Positions 9,626-21,571 of a stretch of DNA of 64,000 nucleotides are shown piece after piece. Below the pieces are notes generated by a model. It made no database searches and was not told the DNA's origin. It saw nothing but the letters and a program-made list of their open reading frames with translations. Numbering within the stretch: position 1 is the stretch's first letter; each line of letters opens with the position of its first letter. The stretch is from Diphasiastrum complanatum (taxonomy: Eukaryota > Streptophyta > Lycopodiopsida > Lycopodiales > Lycopodiaceae): positions 48,658,550-48,722,549 of the forward strand of contig CM055107.1 of NCBI GenBank assembly GCA_029204225.1. The letters are read 5' to 3'. A program made the translations under genes and the position numbers.

Positions 9626-10186
9626 AGTTGAAATTTATCACATCAATCACCATGCAAAAGCTCCATAGATCCAATTAGAGCACCTGGGCCCTCATAAGAT
9701 TATTAATAACATTTTCGGCCTAGTCCAGAATGACGTGGAATAACTAATAATCTTGTACACTGGAATATTGAATATCCAAGTCTAGGATTATGTCGAATCC
9801 TATATACAGGTGATGGATGTAACAAGGAGAGAGAGTATACTACGACCTTGTACTAGTCAACTTAAAATCATTGATTTTTGGAGAGATTTGATAGAAGTGT
9901 GAGGGCCAAGACTATAGGCTTCTAAATTGCTTAGAATAGCTAGAAGACTATTTTTTGAGTCATTCAACTTAAATGAGATCAATTGAATCTCTAGAATTCA
10001 AATTTCATTCATTTTTTGTGAGGTAAGATCTGTAAAAATCCATAAGCTTGTTTTGATTAAAGATCACATTGATATTTCTACTTGTGTCAAAGTGACATAA
10101 ATCAAGTTGAAAAAGAGAGAAATTTTTGAGAAGAACATAGTTTGAGGGCTGAGAAGTGCTTAGTAAGTACAAGTCATAGAATCAAG

Positions 10187-11020
10187 ATGGGATCTATTGG
10201 TGAATTCTTCTTGGAGTCTAGTGAGAGGCTTAACCCTACAAATTACTTAATTTGGAAGGTCAAAATGGAGTCACTTTTGGTACTCCAAGACCTTTTGACT
10301 ATTTTTTTGTGAGGAGGAGGAACCTCAAGGTGGACAAGAGTTGATGGAATCTAAGAAGAGAGCTAGATTTGCACTAAATTCCATAAAAATGAATGTAAGT
10401 CATGATCTTCTTAAAGAGGTTGTAAATTACACCTCGACCAAAGAAGCTTGGGACTCTATAAAAGCTATATATGAGTCCAGTAATACCTCAAGAGTTCTTA
10501 TGCTAGGAAATCATGTTCTTCAAAGCATGAGAAGAGGTGATAAGAGTGCACAAGAATATGTGCTTAGGATCAAATCACTTAACAAAGAGCTTCTTCAATA
10601 GGTGACAAGATCCAAGATAAAAAAAAACTAGTACAAGTCATTTCTTAATGGACTAGGAAATGACAACTTCCAAATTTTTACAATCCAAGATGACTTCTTT
10701 GCATTGACAAAATCAATAGTGTCTTTCTGGCCAAGGAGTGTAGAGTGCACCATGTCAACAATAGGATGGGTTCTCTATCCTTGCATGACGGTGATAAGAA
10801 GCTCAATCACTCTAGCAAATGAAAATGGAAAGTCAAAGGATCCAACAATAACCAAGTGAAGGATCAAGCAAAGAGTGAAGTAACACAATCAAGTTTGAAG
10901 TCAAAGCATCAAAAAGACAAATCCAAGCTCAAGTGTTTCTTTTTCTGAAAAGAAGGGGCATTTGACATCTACATCCACATCAACAAGCAAACGCAACTCA
11001 AATGACACTTGGTGAATAGT
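10187..11020 (+). pseudogene. Ty1/copia gag remnant
   Basis: Starts at an ATG (10187) with ESSERLNPTNYLIWKVKMES, the plant copia gag (UBN2-type) N-terminus, and reaches a stop near 10310. It resumes in another frame at 10341-10601 with ALNSIKMNVSHDLLKEV, TKEAWDSIKAIYESSNTSR and AQEYVLRIKSLNKELLQ. Further on, CFFFxKEGH at ~10935 is a ruined zinc knuckle (CFYCxxxGH expected). It parallels the better copy at 60.3 kb motif for motif. No protease follows. Multiple stops and frameshifts make it non-functional. Confidence 0.9.
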
Positions 11021-12300
11021 GAGGTAAGTTGCCACATGATATTCTAAAGGGAATCCTTCTCAACTCTAATCTCTTTCAAGTACAACAGAGCCTATTATTT
11101 TGAGCCAATCTTTGTAATCCTTCTTATGGCTATACATTGAGATCCATATTTCACTTGAGAGGGCTTTCTACTAGTTGCTACTTGAAGCATTTTAGTAGTC
11201 ATGAGATTAGCTCGTGATTACTACTTGTGCGAGCAACACATCATATATGAACTTGTTGGATGAGATTTCGAAGCAAAGAATGAGTGGCCAGCATGACATC
11301 TAACCAATGACATTGAGTGCAAGGCTTTCACAATAACAAACAAGGCACATCTTCAAGATGTTCAATTGGTTTATGATTTTCCATAAGCTTGAGCTGGAGG
11401 AAGAACCGTGACTCTTTTCAAGTTGTTAATACAAGCGAGTAAAATCTTTGAGATATGTTATGATTATATGTGTTGTAGGCATATGGCACTAGTTCATCAT
11501 AGTTTTCTACGAGCCTTTGATTTTCCTTGGAATGTGAATTTTTGTGAGCATTCATACCCTTTTTGATGAGAGATGAAATGGTGAGTTTGTACAATATTCA
11601 AAAAACACATGGGCTGGATGCTATTAGTGATTGTTATGTGTCTTTAAGGGAATCGAGTATGAAGCGCTAAAGTCCCAGCTTTATATCTCTTGTTTTCACG
11701 ATTAGAAGTTGTCTCAAAGTTTTGCCCATCATTCTATGAATGAAGTGTTGGGTGTGCATGGCTGCATTTTATAAAGTTTTTCAGTTTGAAAAGAAATCAA
11801 CTTTCAAGAAAATAGTGCAATAGCTATAAATTACTAAGTGTATCGGGTGGACGTCTCTTTGAGTCAGTTAATGCAAATAACCCTCATCTCCTTGCAACAC
11901 AGGAGTAAGGATTAAACTTATGATGGTTGGAAAACACTATCATAGGATAAGAATTAAACCGTGATCAAGACAACTCGTATGCACAGGCAGCTATCCCTGA
12001 ACCGGATAGATTGGATTGAAGATGATTGATATAAGAGAAAACAATGGGTAAGAATCTCTTTAAACAAGGAAAGGCAGTGCGCGAAAAAAAATCAAGAAAT
12101 TTCTGAACAATGCATGCGAGCAAGAAGCATTAGTGAGAAAATTTTTGATCCTACATGGTAGTCTTGTTATAGCACTCTTATGCATGATTTTCATTGAAGA
12201 GCAATAAATGTGAATACTTCCAGTTATGGGGAGTTAAAATCCTACATATCACTGAGAGATTCCATTAATACGGCCATAGGAGATCTAACATTTTATAGAC
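11021..12300. other. No feature recognised
   Basis: AT-rich sequence after the copia gag remnant. I could not align any frame to pol, and I see no LTR boundary. Confidence 0.5.
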
Positions 12301-14225
12301 CCAATGTACTGTGATCTCAAGAACATTAAGGATGTTTCATTAAGGGGTCTGCAAAAAGCAGTGATAGAGAGGTGTAGAAATTTGCAGGAGCAGATTTGGT
12401 GGAAATATGAGAAAATCGCAAAATTTTCAGATTCTATGAGCTATTGAAGGCTTTCTCAGAAAAACTATTTGTAGTCAATTGAGCACCGATCAAGAAGCTG
12501 TAAATTGCCTCAGAACACCAGAGGTAGGGCGACCTTAGTGGTGATTGGTGACAGTTTTGAGAGGGCAAGTAATCACAAGCATGGTATGCCGGTTGCGGGT
12601 GAAAAATTCTCGTGACCAGGTTCAACTCTTGGGGTTTGAACCAACCAATGTCAATTGGCGTTTTGGAGGAACGCTCTCATAGTAGGGTGCATATCGTTTG
12701 GTTTGGGCCATGGAAGATCTCACAGACTCACTTGGAAGGATATTGGCACACACAATCATGTGAGGGAATTGATGGTGGCTTTGGAGTTCACATCTCAATG
12801 TATTCTCGGGGAGTGGTTTGGAACCATTCATAGGAGCAGCTTGGAGCTAGCTTGGGGGAATACAGGTGGGCACTACAAGGTAGATGCTCAGATCTTTGTG
12901 ATCAGGAATGACATTGGGATACCTGGTAGGGATAGCATTGTAGGATGACATGGGATGATCAACAAGGGGCAGCTATTTCATATTGGACTTTTGTCTTTTG
13001 ATGGACAGGACTTACAAGTGGGATTCATGATGGAATCAGGTAGCTGCAAATGTAAATGGGCAAAGCGTGAAGCTTTGGGAGCCAGCTCTAGGCTGGAGAG
13101 CGGATGGAGATCACACAGGGTGTGATCAGAGGGCAAACACTGTGGTGAGTGTTTTGCTAGTGATCTACTAGAGAAGACAGTGATGGAGAGGACTTCATGG
13201 TGTGCTCATTTGGGAGTACAGGTTAGCATTACAACATGGGACCAGTTTTGGACATTGGCTTCGATGGGGAGGTCTTTGGGAGATGGGTGAGCTACTCAGG
13301 TATAGCCTATGGTGACGTTTGTGTACATTCATTCAGTGAGTCCTTGATAGACTCTTGTTCTTGGAACATGGAGAATGGATGGGGATCAGCTTTCAGGGCT
13401 TATTGGACAAGATGTCAAGGCAAAGCGCCTTGGAGCATGGTTTTGTTTGGGAGATACATCAGAGATGAGGCTTGCAGCTTTCATTGGTTCGAGATGGTTG
13501 AACTTGGATGATGTATGAGGACATCTCTGTGATATGCTTGGACATGAGGGCATATTGGTACAGGTGCAGGCCATGGTTAAGCACCTGATTTGGTGAGCAG
13601 TGATTTAGCAGCAGTGGATCCACAGGTGACAGGTGCTGGTATGACAAGATACCACAGTTTGCCCAAGCCTGGTCATGTATTTGACGTATTCGTGTTGGTT
13701 TGCATGAATGTGTACTTGCATGTTACCTTGTCACGGGAGTCTAGATCTGAGTCGGAGTTTTACGTGATTTGCTACATTAGAATCAAAGTAATCATTTGAT
13801 GCTCGTTGACTTGTCATTGTCTACTAGTTGTCTATCTGGTGAGGGTACAATCTTATGGTGGCAGTAAGATTTTCTCAGCTTTATGTCAGCTTTATAGGTT
13901 TGTGCTTGTAAGTGCCTAATATGATGTCAGCCTGGTTAGATGGAGGATGTAAGTCTCATGGTGGCAGTGGGATTTCCTCGATTTGAGCCATGTCGCTCAT
14001 GTGGTCCATTTGTGTTCAAGTTGGATGGGGACGAGTCAGTTGGTCGAAAGTATGGTAGACTCTTTGTATGAGCATTGTGTTTGCATGATACTTTATGAGT
14101 CAAACCTGGTGGTTTATTGGTGTGCTTGAGTGTTAGTCAAGTATAGAGTAGCAGGACATGCATAGCATCTTTTGGACACTCCAGACGTTGCTACAAAATA
14201 TTGTTTTCACTGTTATCACATTTGA
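12301..14225 (+). other. Probable non-coding interior of an LTR retrotransposon
   Basis: GC content and base style shift to G-rich on the + strand compared with the flanks. Short open frames (12612-12833, 12655-12948, 13236-13511, 13590-13799) have no known motifs. Two internal near-repeats read TCTTATGGTGGCAGTAAGATTTTCTC (13851-13876, in part) and TCTCATGGTGGCAGTGGG (from 13953). The region ends in a purine tract followed by LTR-like sequence. Classification as a large non-coding retroelement spacer is inference. Confidence 0.35.
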
Positions 14226-14228
14226 CTT

Positions 14229-14700
14229 TAAGGGAGAGAGTTAGAAATCAGTTTTGATCTAATTCATTATGATAAGCTTCAAATGTGATACTGTAATAAA
14301 TGTACAGTTAGTCAGTTTACTGTTTCCAGTAGTGATTGGGATGTGACCCACTATCATTATATCAGTCGGACACTTGTCCCGTAGACGACTACTTGGGTTA
14401 GCCGGGTAGCCACGCGTAGGGAAATTAGCCTGTACAATGTATTTTTTATGGCATGTGCTATACTCAGGGGCATGTCCTAAGTTTGTCAGTCTTCTAGCCC
14501 ATGTTGGGCATATTAGTTAGACAGCTGCCTATTTCAGTGAGTTGATAGTTGGCAGAGCCCATGCATGTTGGGGCTTTTACTATATGTACAATTTTCTCTT
14601 TGTAATCCATTAACTTTTGTTGTGCCATCATTGAGAGTTTGTGAGGAGTGGCTAAGGTGATTGTGTGATGTGATCTGCATACTGCACTAGATTCTATCGG
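14229..14700 (+). repeat. Probable 3' LTR with polypurine tract
   Basis: The purine tract TTTAAGGGAGAGAG (~14228-14241) is followed by TTAGAAATCAG and a 450 bp block. That block has a GTACAATTTTCTC/TTTGTAATCC poly(A)-like zone near 14590-14610 and an end like CTGCACTAGATTC. This is the architecture of a plant LTR, but I found no partner LTR or target duplication. Confidence 0.4.
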
Positions 14701-15046
14701 AATTTGAACTCTATTGAATGTGCCTATGCATCAAATATAGCTTCAATCGTCCTCTTCCAAGATGTGTACAAAAGGTTTAGAGCCAAACTCAAGCATGTAC
14801 CATGTAAATATCAAAATACATTTTATATATTCAATGGGAACAAGTTTTTTGGTCAATTGATGCACCTAGTAGAGTTAATGCATGAATCCTACCATGATAT
14901 GTTACATTTAATGTCAAGTTATTGTGTTTTTTAATTCATGCTACAATTAACAAAAATACTTGGAACAAGACTTTAGATATGATGTTTGATTTGGATATCT
15001 TAATTTAAATTTCTATTTTTATGACAACAATCTTATATATTAATCA

Positions 15047-15860
15047 ATGAATCATTCTTTCCCATGTTTGAAGGACTGTAAATCATCATGTAGTTCCAGT
15101 GACGATGACAACAGTCCCTCCAGATCGAAAACAAAACTAGCATACGATGGGCCACACATAAATCAAGTATCATGTCATGAGTGTGTGGGATTGAGAGCCA
15201 TGATGAAAATATATGAATACCAACACACCAAAACAAAGAGGCCTCAACCTAGTTCTTCTTTTTCAGAATCAAGATCAAGTGTTGAAAATCATTTTTGCAT
15301 GCAAGATGAAGTGGAAATTATGAACAACTTGATAAATAACGTCTACGAGCATCATGACATGGAGGAACGCACTAAATATGGTACTGAATCATTTATGAGT
15401 CTTGAGGAAAATAAATTGAGAGAAGAATCAAACAACCACTATATCCTAGAGCAAAGACATCTCGTTTGGCTGCCTCGTTGCTTATATTTGACCTCCTATA
15501 AAAATATAAATGGAGTGATACAATTGTTAAATCTTTATTTGGATAACAAAGATTGAGATTTTCTTTAAAGATTTTATTTGATGTGTTGCTTAAGTCAAAA
15601 AGTTCTAGCTGGGTAGATGATTGAATTTAATATTATGAAAACTCATTTAATTATGTACAAGTTATTGTAAAAACTAACCCCAGAAGAGAATATTGTGTTA
15701 GAGACAATAGCTGAGGCATGAAAAATATTGAATGCAATGGGAATGGACTATACATTACATCATGCTTGTCCGAAAGATTGCATCTTATATCGTGGTGAGT
15801 ATCGAGGGTTAAAGGCTTGTCTTGTATGTGATACTCCTCGCTATTTGAGATAACTTACAA
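15047..15860 (+). pseudogene. CACTA transposase N-terminal part
   Basis: Open from an ATG at 15047 to a stop at 15556 (169 codons), starting with Ser/Asp-rich sequence (CSSSDDDNSPSRSK). After a frame break it continues at ~15650-15850 with LTPEENIVLETIAEA, then HACPKDCILYRGEYRGL and CDTPRYLR. That run matches the CACTA TNP2 N-terminal signature, in which a loop around CPNDCILYRGEY and a CPVCGxSRYK motif precede the catalytic domain. No catalytic region follows; a GC-rich block begins at ~15950. Truncated and frameshifted. Confidence 0.85.
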
Positions 15861-15989
15861 GAGACCACTATGCCATGCAAGGTGTTGTGACATTTTCCAA
15901 TAATTCCATGATTGCAATTTGAGGGTTATTTTTTGTGCCCTGGAATGTTAATAATGTTTGCTGAACGTTCCACCGGCCTAAACCGTCCA

Positions 15990-16140
15990 AATAGGTTGCC
16001 CGCCGGGTCCCTTAATGAAGCTCGACAAGACCCCTTGTTTGTAAATGTATTCAAGATTGCACATTAATTGAATACATAAACGTAAACCTAAACTGTGAGA
16101 GCTATGTTAGAGGGCACCCGACGGTCCCGGCGGGCATCTT
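15990..16140. repeat. GC-rich inverted repeat
   Basis: TTGCCCGCCGGGTCCC (about 15998-16013) faces GGTCCCGGCGGGCATC (about 16124-16139), making a near-perfect 14-15 bp stem across ~110 bases. Flanks 15950-16200 are also unusually GC-rich for this window. It lies directly after the CACTA N-terminal fragment. It may be transposon sub-terminal sequence; function is unknown. Confidence 0.6.
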
Positions 16141-17020
16141 TCTTGGACCCAGCGAGGCCCATCGGTGTATTCCACAGGACAGCCTGGTCCAAACATTAAC
16201 AAAGAGTCATTTTTTGTTGACATTATGATTTTTTATGTAAGTTATGTCAATATTATAGTTATTTTCGTGAAAAAAAATGAGTAATTACGTCAATCTAAAA
16301 ACTTTGGTTGCAACACATTGACAAAGAGTATCCATGTTTCGCAAGTGAACCAAGAAACATAAGATTTGGACTTGCAATAGACGGAGTGAACCCCTTTGGA
16401 AAAATGCCAAGCACATGGTGTATTTGGCCAATGATATTTTTTTAATGAATAACATAATGCTTTCAATGCGTTAAAATATAATGTAGGAGGATGTTTTTCT
16501 TGGAGAGATTCATGAAAGTTTTTGTCCGTCAAAAGGCAAGGCCAGGGGGATGGTTAGTGCATAAATCTCTGTTTTATGTTATTGAAGTTTTGCTTTAGAT
16601 AGAACCATGGTGAACTGTATAATCAATTTATTAACTAATTATTATCATTTTAAAGTTTCCCACCCCCAAAAAAAGCCCAAAAGAATGCCAAAAAAGACCA
16701 AAAATGACGAACCTGTGAAATGAGGACCAAAAATCTTTCAAATATGTGAAACCATTTGTGAAATCTATGAAACGAGGACCAAAAATTGCTTGGGAGGGGT
16801 TTTGGGGGGGATTTGGTTACAAACTAATTAATTAATTATTTAAACCGTACCACGATTCATGAACTGTGGTACGATTCACCCCATGGTTCCCAAGACCCAT
16901 AGTTTTGAGAACCATCGGTTTCATGATCTAGATATGCCACATAATCCAAATATTAATAAATAAATCTACATCCCAAATTGCTAATCCTCAACCACTTACA
17001 CTAAACCCCAAACTCCTTAA

Positions 17021-17482
17021 ACCTCCATGTCTATCATAGCTGCATTCTTGAAAGCAAACTAAGATTCCATTTAGATTGAGTCATAGGCATGCAACAAAAG
17101 ATGTTCTTCATATAAGCATATAAGCAACTTCATAACTTTTGACTAATCTTCTTGTTTCTAATTTATCTTAGGATTTAGGATACGGGGTCTGGGTTTAGGG
17201 TTTGTAGTTTGAGTGTATCGTTTATGGTAACGAGCTTGGAATTTACGATAAGGAATTTGGGGATTAGGATAAGAAGTTTGGAGTTTAGTTTTTAGGGTAA
17301 GGAGTCCAGAGTTCTAGGTCACTTGAATCACACATCTATCGAACATGTTTAGAAAATCCTTAGTACTTGATCTCAATTATTGAGACAAGAAGATTGACCT
17401 CCATGTCTGTCATAGCTGCATTCTCGAAAGCTAACTAGATTCCATTTAGATTGAGTCATAGGCATGCAGCAAAAGATGTTCT
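17021..17482 (+). repeat. Separated direct repeats (~87 bp) flanking GTTTAGG-rich DNA
   Basis: CCTCCATGTCT(A/G)TCATAGCTG through CATGCA(A/G)CAAAAGATGTTCT occurs at about 17021-17107 and 17398-17482. Between them are scattered degenerate TTTAGGG-like words and purine-rich TAAGGAATTTGG-type words. Confidence 0.8.
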
Positions 17483-17790
17483 ACATGTTGTCCATTCAGA
17501 TACTATGTGGCTCGATGCAAAGTTTGTCATCAACCTCTTCAGAAAATTCGAGGAGCGTGCATAACTCGAAACTAGTAAAAGAATGAAAGCAATGAAGCTA
17601 GATAGAGAATATATCTCAACCAAATTCAAGGAGTATAGCCTTAACAAATGCGTTCAACAACAATTTATTACTTCTTATTCGCCTTAGACGAATGGACTTG
17701 CTACAAGAAAAAATTGAACCTTGGTCAAAGAGGCTTAATGTATGCTTGCTCACGTGACACTGCCTAAATTCTTCTTAGTAATTTAGAGTA
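17483..17790 (+). pseudogene. Ty1/copia integrase core remnant
   Basis: In frame on the plus strand: FVINLFRKFEERA, MKLDREYISTKFKEY, QQQFITSYSPTNG and MLAHVTLPKFF, with stops between. These align in order with the copia integrase core (DNGGEYISxEF, APYTPQQNGVAERKN, ML....LPKxFW). The DNGGEY box has become DREY and the NGVAE glutamate region is lost (NGLATRKN). It is a short, dead fragment. Confidence 0.75.
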
Positions 17791-18089
17791 AGTAGTTGGA
17801 GGTTTAGCATTTATGGTAAGTTGCAGGGTTTAGGGTTTAGGAAAACGGGTTTGAGGTTGTATTCATTTGTTATCCTTAATTACCTATCTTAATGGGGTTT
17901 CATTTGTTCTTATCATATCAAAGCATTTTATTAGGAGTGTATGATTCACTAAGCTTGTGAGAAGAAAATTACCTATGCATGCCAACTTCTAGAGTTTCTT
18001 AGTCTAGAATTATTAGTTTTCCAAATTGTTGTGTGCCTATATACATGAGGCCAACTCATAGCTCATTGCCCCCCTTCACTCTATGAACA

Positions 18090-18306
18090 AAATTCAAAGT
18101 CATACTTGTACGTTTTTCCTTTTGACTTAAAATCATACTTCCTTGGAGCATCGGCCCTAGATTGCCGATATACCTAGCACAAGCAGAAGGACACATCTAC
18201 GTGCAAAGACTGTGAATGTGGTTGGACTTGGGCGCTCGCAAACATTATTGCTATAAGGTAAGCGTCAGTGAGGAATGTAAGAAATTTCACGGCATTTCAT
18301 TACCAT
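18090..18306 (+). repeat. Deleted copy of expansin upstream region
   Basis: Matches 2178-2222 and 2700-2863 in order, with the intervening ~480 bases missing. Shared words include CATACTTGTAC, ACACATCTACGTGCAAAGAC and TGCTATAAGGTAAGCGT. The match stops at ~18306, before any expansin exon, so this is a promoter/5'-region duplicate without the gene. Confidence 0.85.
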
Positions 18307-18324
18307 TAGAGTTTAAATTTCTTA

Positions 18325-18450
18325 TATAAGAAATTTGATAGTGGATTTCCTAGATGTATACACTAGGAAGTGTTCTTTTTTTCCTAGCAAGCACTTTCCC
18401 TAGTTATGTTCATTTTTGTATAAGAAATTATATGGAGAATCCTTTATTCT
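18325..18450. repeat. Foldback-element fragment
   Basis: TTTCCTAGATG, CACTAGGAA, TTTTCCTAGCAAG and TTCCCTAGTTATGTTCATT resemble arms of the foldback element at 34.63-34.88 kb (ATTCCCTAGTTCATTTC, ACTTTTCCTAG). It starts just where the expansin-upstream duplicate ends. Confidence 0.45.
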
Positions 18451-19065
18451 TTTATGTAAAAAAATGTAAAAATAAAGTTAACTTGACAAAATATTATAAT
18501 TGAAGTAAAAACATCCCATTAACTCTAATTGATTTTTCAGAAAACAATTTTAATTATCATATTATTGTAACACTTTTCAAAAATTTGAACAATAAACACA
18601 ACTTCTTAAATTTATGCAAATTGTTTTACTCAATATTTATAAGATCTATGCTACTTACTAGTCACAAAACAAAAAAAAATCATGTAACTTGAATCATAAC
18701 AACCAAAAATCAACATACTTAAATATTAACTTCAATATCCTTTGATTTCCACTTTGAGTCTTCTGTGTTGTCTTCAGGTTTTACTTCTATACCTGTCACA
18801 ACATCCCATAACTCGTTGGCGATTAGCAAGGTCTTTATCTTAAATTTTCACAAATGATAATTGGATCCATTCAGCTTGTCTGCAATAAGACCAGCTTTAC
18901 TTTGACAATACATCTGGAACTTAGTTTGTCAATTGTATCGATGACGCTAAGATGTAGTAATACCAACAATCAATTCTCTGATACTGAAACGATGAAAGGA
19001 ACCGAAGAATATGATATCAATTTAGAGCTTTTGCTATGATATCGAAATAGTATTAGGCCTTGAAA

Positions 19066-19780
19066 CAGAATCAACGCTCTAATACCATGTCGGAAATAGG
19101 ATAGATAATGTAATGCGGGAACTTCCTACTTCCAATGCATGACTACGCCTATCAAAAAATTAAACAAAGCAGTAGTGACAAAAATCACGTTCAATCTTTA
19201 GCAACTACCTTTGAAATTGGTAGATACTAAGTGATTACGTAGCCAAATATAAAGTATTGAATTCTCAAACAATTTCTATCAATTAAAAAAGCAATACAGA
19301 GATGCATGCATTCTAACATATACTGAATGCAATAAGAAGATAGTATTGATTTAGAAAAACAAAATCAGATGCTAATGAGTGCAAAACAGTAGCGGATAGA
19401 AACCGTGCAGTCTAAGTTGTCTCTTAGTAACTGAGAATAAGTCTGATGATAGGCAGCTATGCTGATAAACAGTAGCGCAATAGCAACTCCAAAATAAATC
19501 CCTAAAAGGCTGAGCTAGAATGCTCAACAGAGTTTAAGCTTGAAAGCTTGATAGAGAGCTAACAACAATACTTTCTGATTGTGAATGATGTGCTTGATAA
19601 GAGCGCAGGACACGTTGTGTAATAACACTCAACTCCTTCACAATTCACAATGTTGATGCATCGCTTCCGAACTTGAAAAGAGATGTATGAACAACTGATT
19701 TATACTAAGTAATTAGGTCATCAAATGTGAGAGGATTAAAACCGATTAGTCGATTATTAAGAAGGAGAATAATCCAACAG
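19066..19780 (-). repeat. Reverse-oriented LTR with Met-tRNA primer site
   Basis: Read on the minus strand, an LTR-like block with ends TGTTGG (19780) and CCGACA (19089) is followed at once by TGGTATTAGAGC (19088 downward). That is one mismatch from the initiator-Met-tRNA primer site TGGTATCAGAGC. The retroelement interior would lie to the left (below 19066), but no coding sequence is recognised there between 18450 and 19066. The right-hand boundary is inferred from the inverted TGT...ACA ends. Confidence 0.55.
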
Positions 19781-19918
19781 AAGAGATTTGAGAGGTTCTG
19801 CATTTTTGTGATTTCTTCTTGAGTTCATTGGTTGACATTCAAGAGAGTGTTTTGTGCATTGGAATAGGTTGAAAGAAGAAGATCGGGTCATTGCAACATC
19901 GCTACAGGTGGTGGATTG

Positions 19919-21571
19919 ATGTTGGAAGTCAATGATAGGCTTACCTCAATCAACTATTATACCTGGAAGGTGAGGATGGAGTCCTTATTGGAGATGAATG
20001 AGTTGATGAAGATTGGTGCAGGTGTGGAGGAGAGACCTCAACCACCTCAAGATCAAGTGAGGTATAACAAGAGAGCAAAGAATGCTCTACACATGATTAA
20101 GATGAATGTTAGCAATGAACTTCTCAAGGAGATTGGTAAGTGCACATCATCTTTGGAGGCTTGGGAAGCTTTGTGAATCCAAGTCTACATCAAAGGTGCT
20201 TAATCTTAGGAGGCAAATCTTTTAAAGTTTTCAAAAGAAGGAAGAGAGTACTCATGCTTTTGTTTTGAGAGTTAAAGCATTCAATGATGAGTTAGCATGT
20301 ATTGATGAAAGCGTTAAGGAGGTAGAACTTGTTCAAGTTATACTCAATGGCTTGTTGGATGAGTTAGAAATAGTAAGCTCAACCATGATTGTAGTTTACA
20401 GTTATGTACTGTTTTAGTTTGGTAGGTTTTAGTTAAAAAGCCAGCTCGGGGGCTTGTCTCGGGCCAATAACGGGAGTTTACCTGTATATAGCCTAAAATG
20501 TCACGTAGAGGCCAATAGTGAATTTCATGCATTTATTAGGTCCATGTCACATGGCGTCCCCATGCAAAGGGGACCTTTACTTGTATATGTATTAGTCTCT
20601 TTGTAATAAAGATGCTTTTGCTTTGTGAGCTCTTTTCTTGATGTGAGCTCCCCCATCACTCTGTTACCTGTGGATGCTGTTTATGGTTTTGATGGTTGGC
20701 AAATAGTCAGTGATTGCATCTCTAATCTGCACTCTCCACTAGATCAAAATTTCCACATAGAATGTTAACTGGATGATCATGCTAATCTTGTTCAAAGTTT
20801 TACTATTCAAAAGACTTTGCCAAGTATCGTGGATTTGCAAGAGTTATTGGTGAATGAGGAGTATAGGTTTCAATCAAGAGGAGGTGGATCTACATCAACA
20901 TCTCAATATGACGAGGAGGCTATGTTCATCAAAGGCAAGTTCAAGGGAAAAGGCAAAGGAAAGTCGTCTAAAGGGCAAGGTCAAGATGAGACTTCCTTTT
21001 TTGGCAAAAAAAAAAGATAAGTCTAAGTTGAGATGCTTTTATTGTGGAATCAAAGGGCATTTTGCAAATGAATGTTTGAAGAAGCAAAGAGATGAAGGTA
21101 GCAAGCAAATCGACTTTACTACTAATGATGATGATCTAGGTGGTGGTGATTCTCTTTTGATGTGTTCCTCAAGTCCAATATCAAGTGAAGGTGACAAAGA
21201 TTCATGGTGGATTGATAGTGGAGCTAGTTCACACATGACTAGTCACAAGGAGTTCTTTACTTTTTTGGTCACTAGAAATTCACATGGCCAATGGTGGTGA
21301 GTGTGTGACTGAAGGTATTGGTTCAATTTCTATTTGTCTCTCTACTAATACGAAAACAATACTTGATGGTGTTCCTTACATTCCTTCACTTTCAAAGAAT
21401 TTGCTAAGTGTTGGTCAAATGATAGAGAAAGGATACATGGCAAAGTTTGGTGGTGATGCTTGTTTCATTACAAAGGAGGAAATCTTGGTTGCTAGGGGCA
21501 ATAAACAAGGTAGACTTTTCAAGCTTGATGCTTTTGTTATGGCTAACAAAAAGGACGAAATGGAAAAGTAG
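19919..21571 (+). pseudogene. Ty1/copia gag-protease (frames broken, with insertion)
   Basis: N-terminal gag motifs start at an ATG (19919): RLTSINYYTWKVRMESLLEM, ALHMIKMNVSNELLKEIGKC, SLEAWEAL. After a frame shift near 20174 they continue with VLRVKAFNDELACIDES and VELVQVILNGLLDELE. A ~412 bp insertion (20370-20781) interrupts the gene before NLVQSF. The rest has a basic Gly/Lys linker, a zinc knuckle CFYCGIKGHFANEC (~21035-21075), the protease motif WWIDSGASSHMTS (~21210-21245) and LPSLSKNLLSVGQMIEKG. Protease Asp is intact. An in-frame stop at 21569 separates it from the unfamiliar region downstream. Confidence 0.92.
20370..20781 (+). mobile_element. ~412 bp insertion in copia gag, solo-LTR-like
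   Basis: Comparison with the gag at 60.7 kb (LRSEFDNLVQSYAI) shows that foreign sequence splits ...LLDELE from NLVQSF. The insert has CTGTATATAGCC (TATA-like, ~20480), TTTGTAATAAAGATGC (poly(A)-signal-like, ~20600) and an end zone CTGCACTCTCCACTAGATC resembling the LTR-like block at 14.69 kb. This suggests a solo LTR. I could not define a target duplication. Confidence 0.6.

Noticed and set aside
17160-17320. Possible interstitial telomere repeat (TTTAGGG words)
   Set aside because: Only scattered degenerate copies and two adjacent exact units; not a tandem telomeric array.
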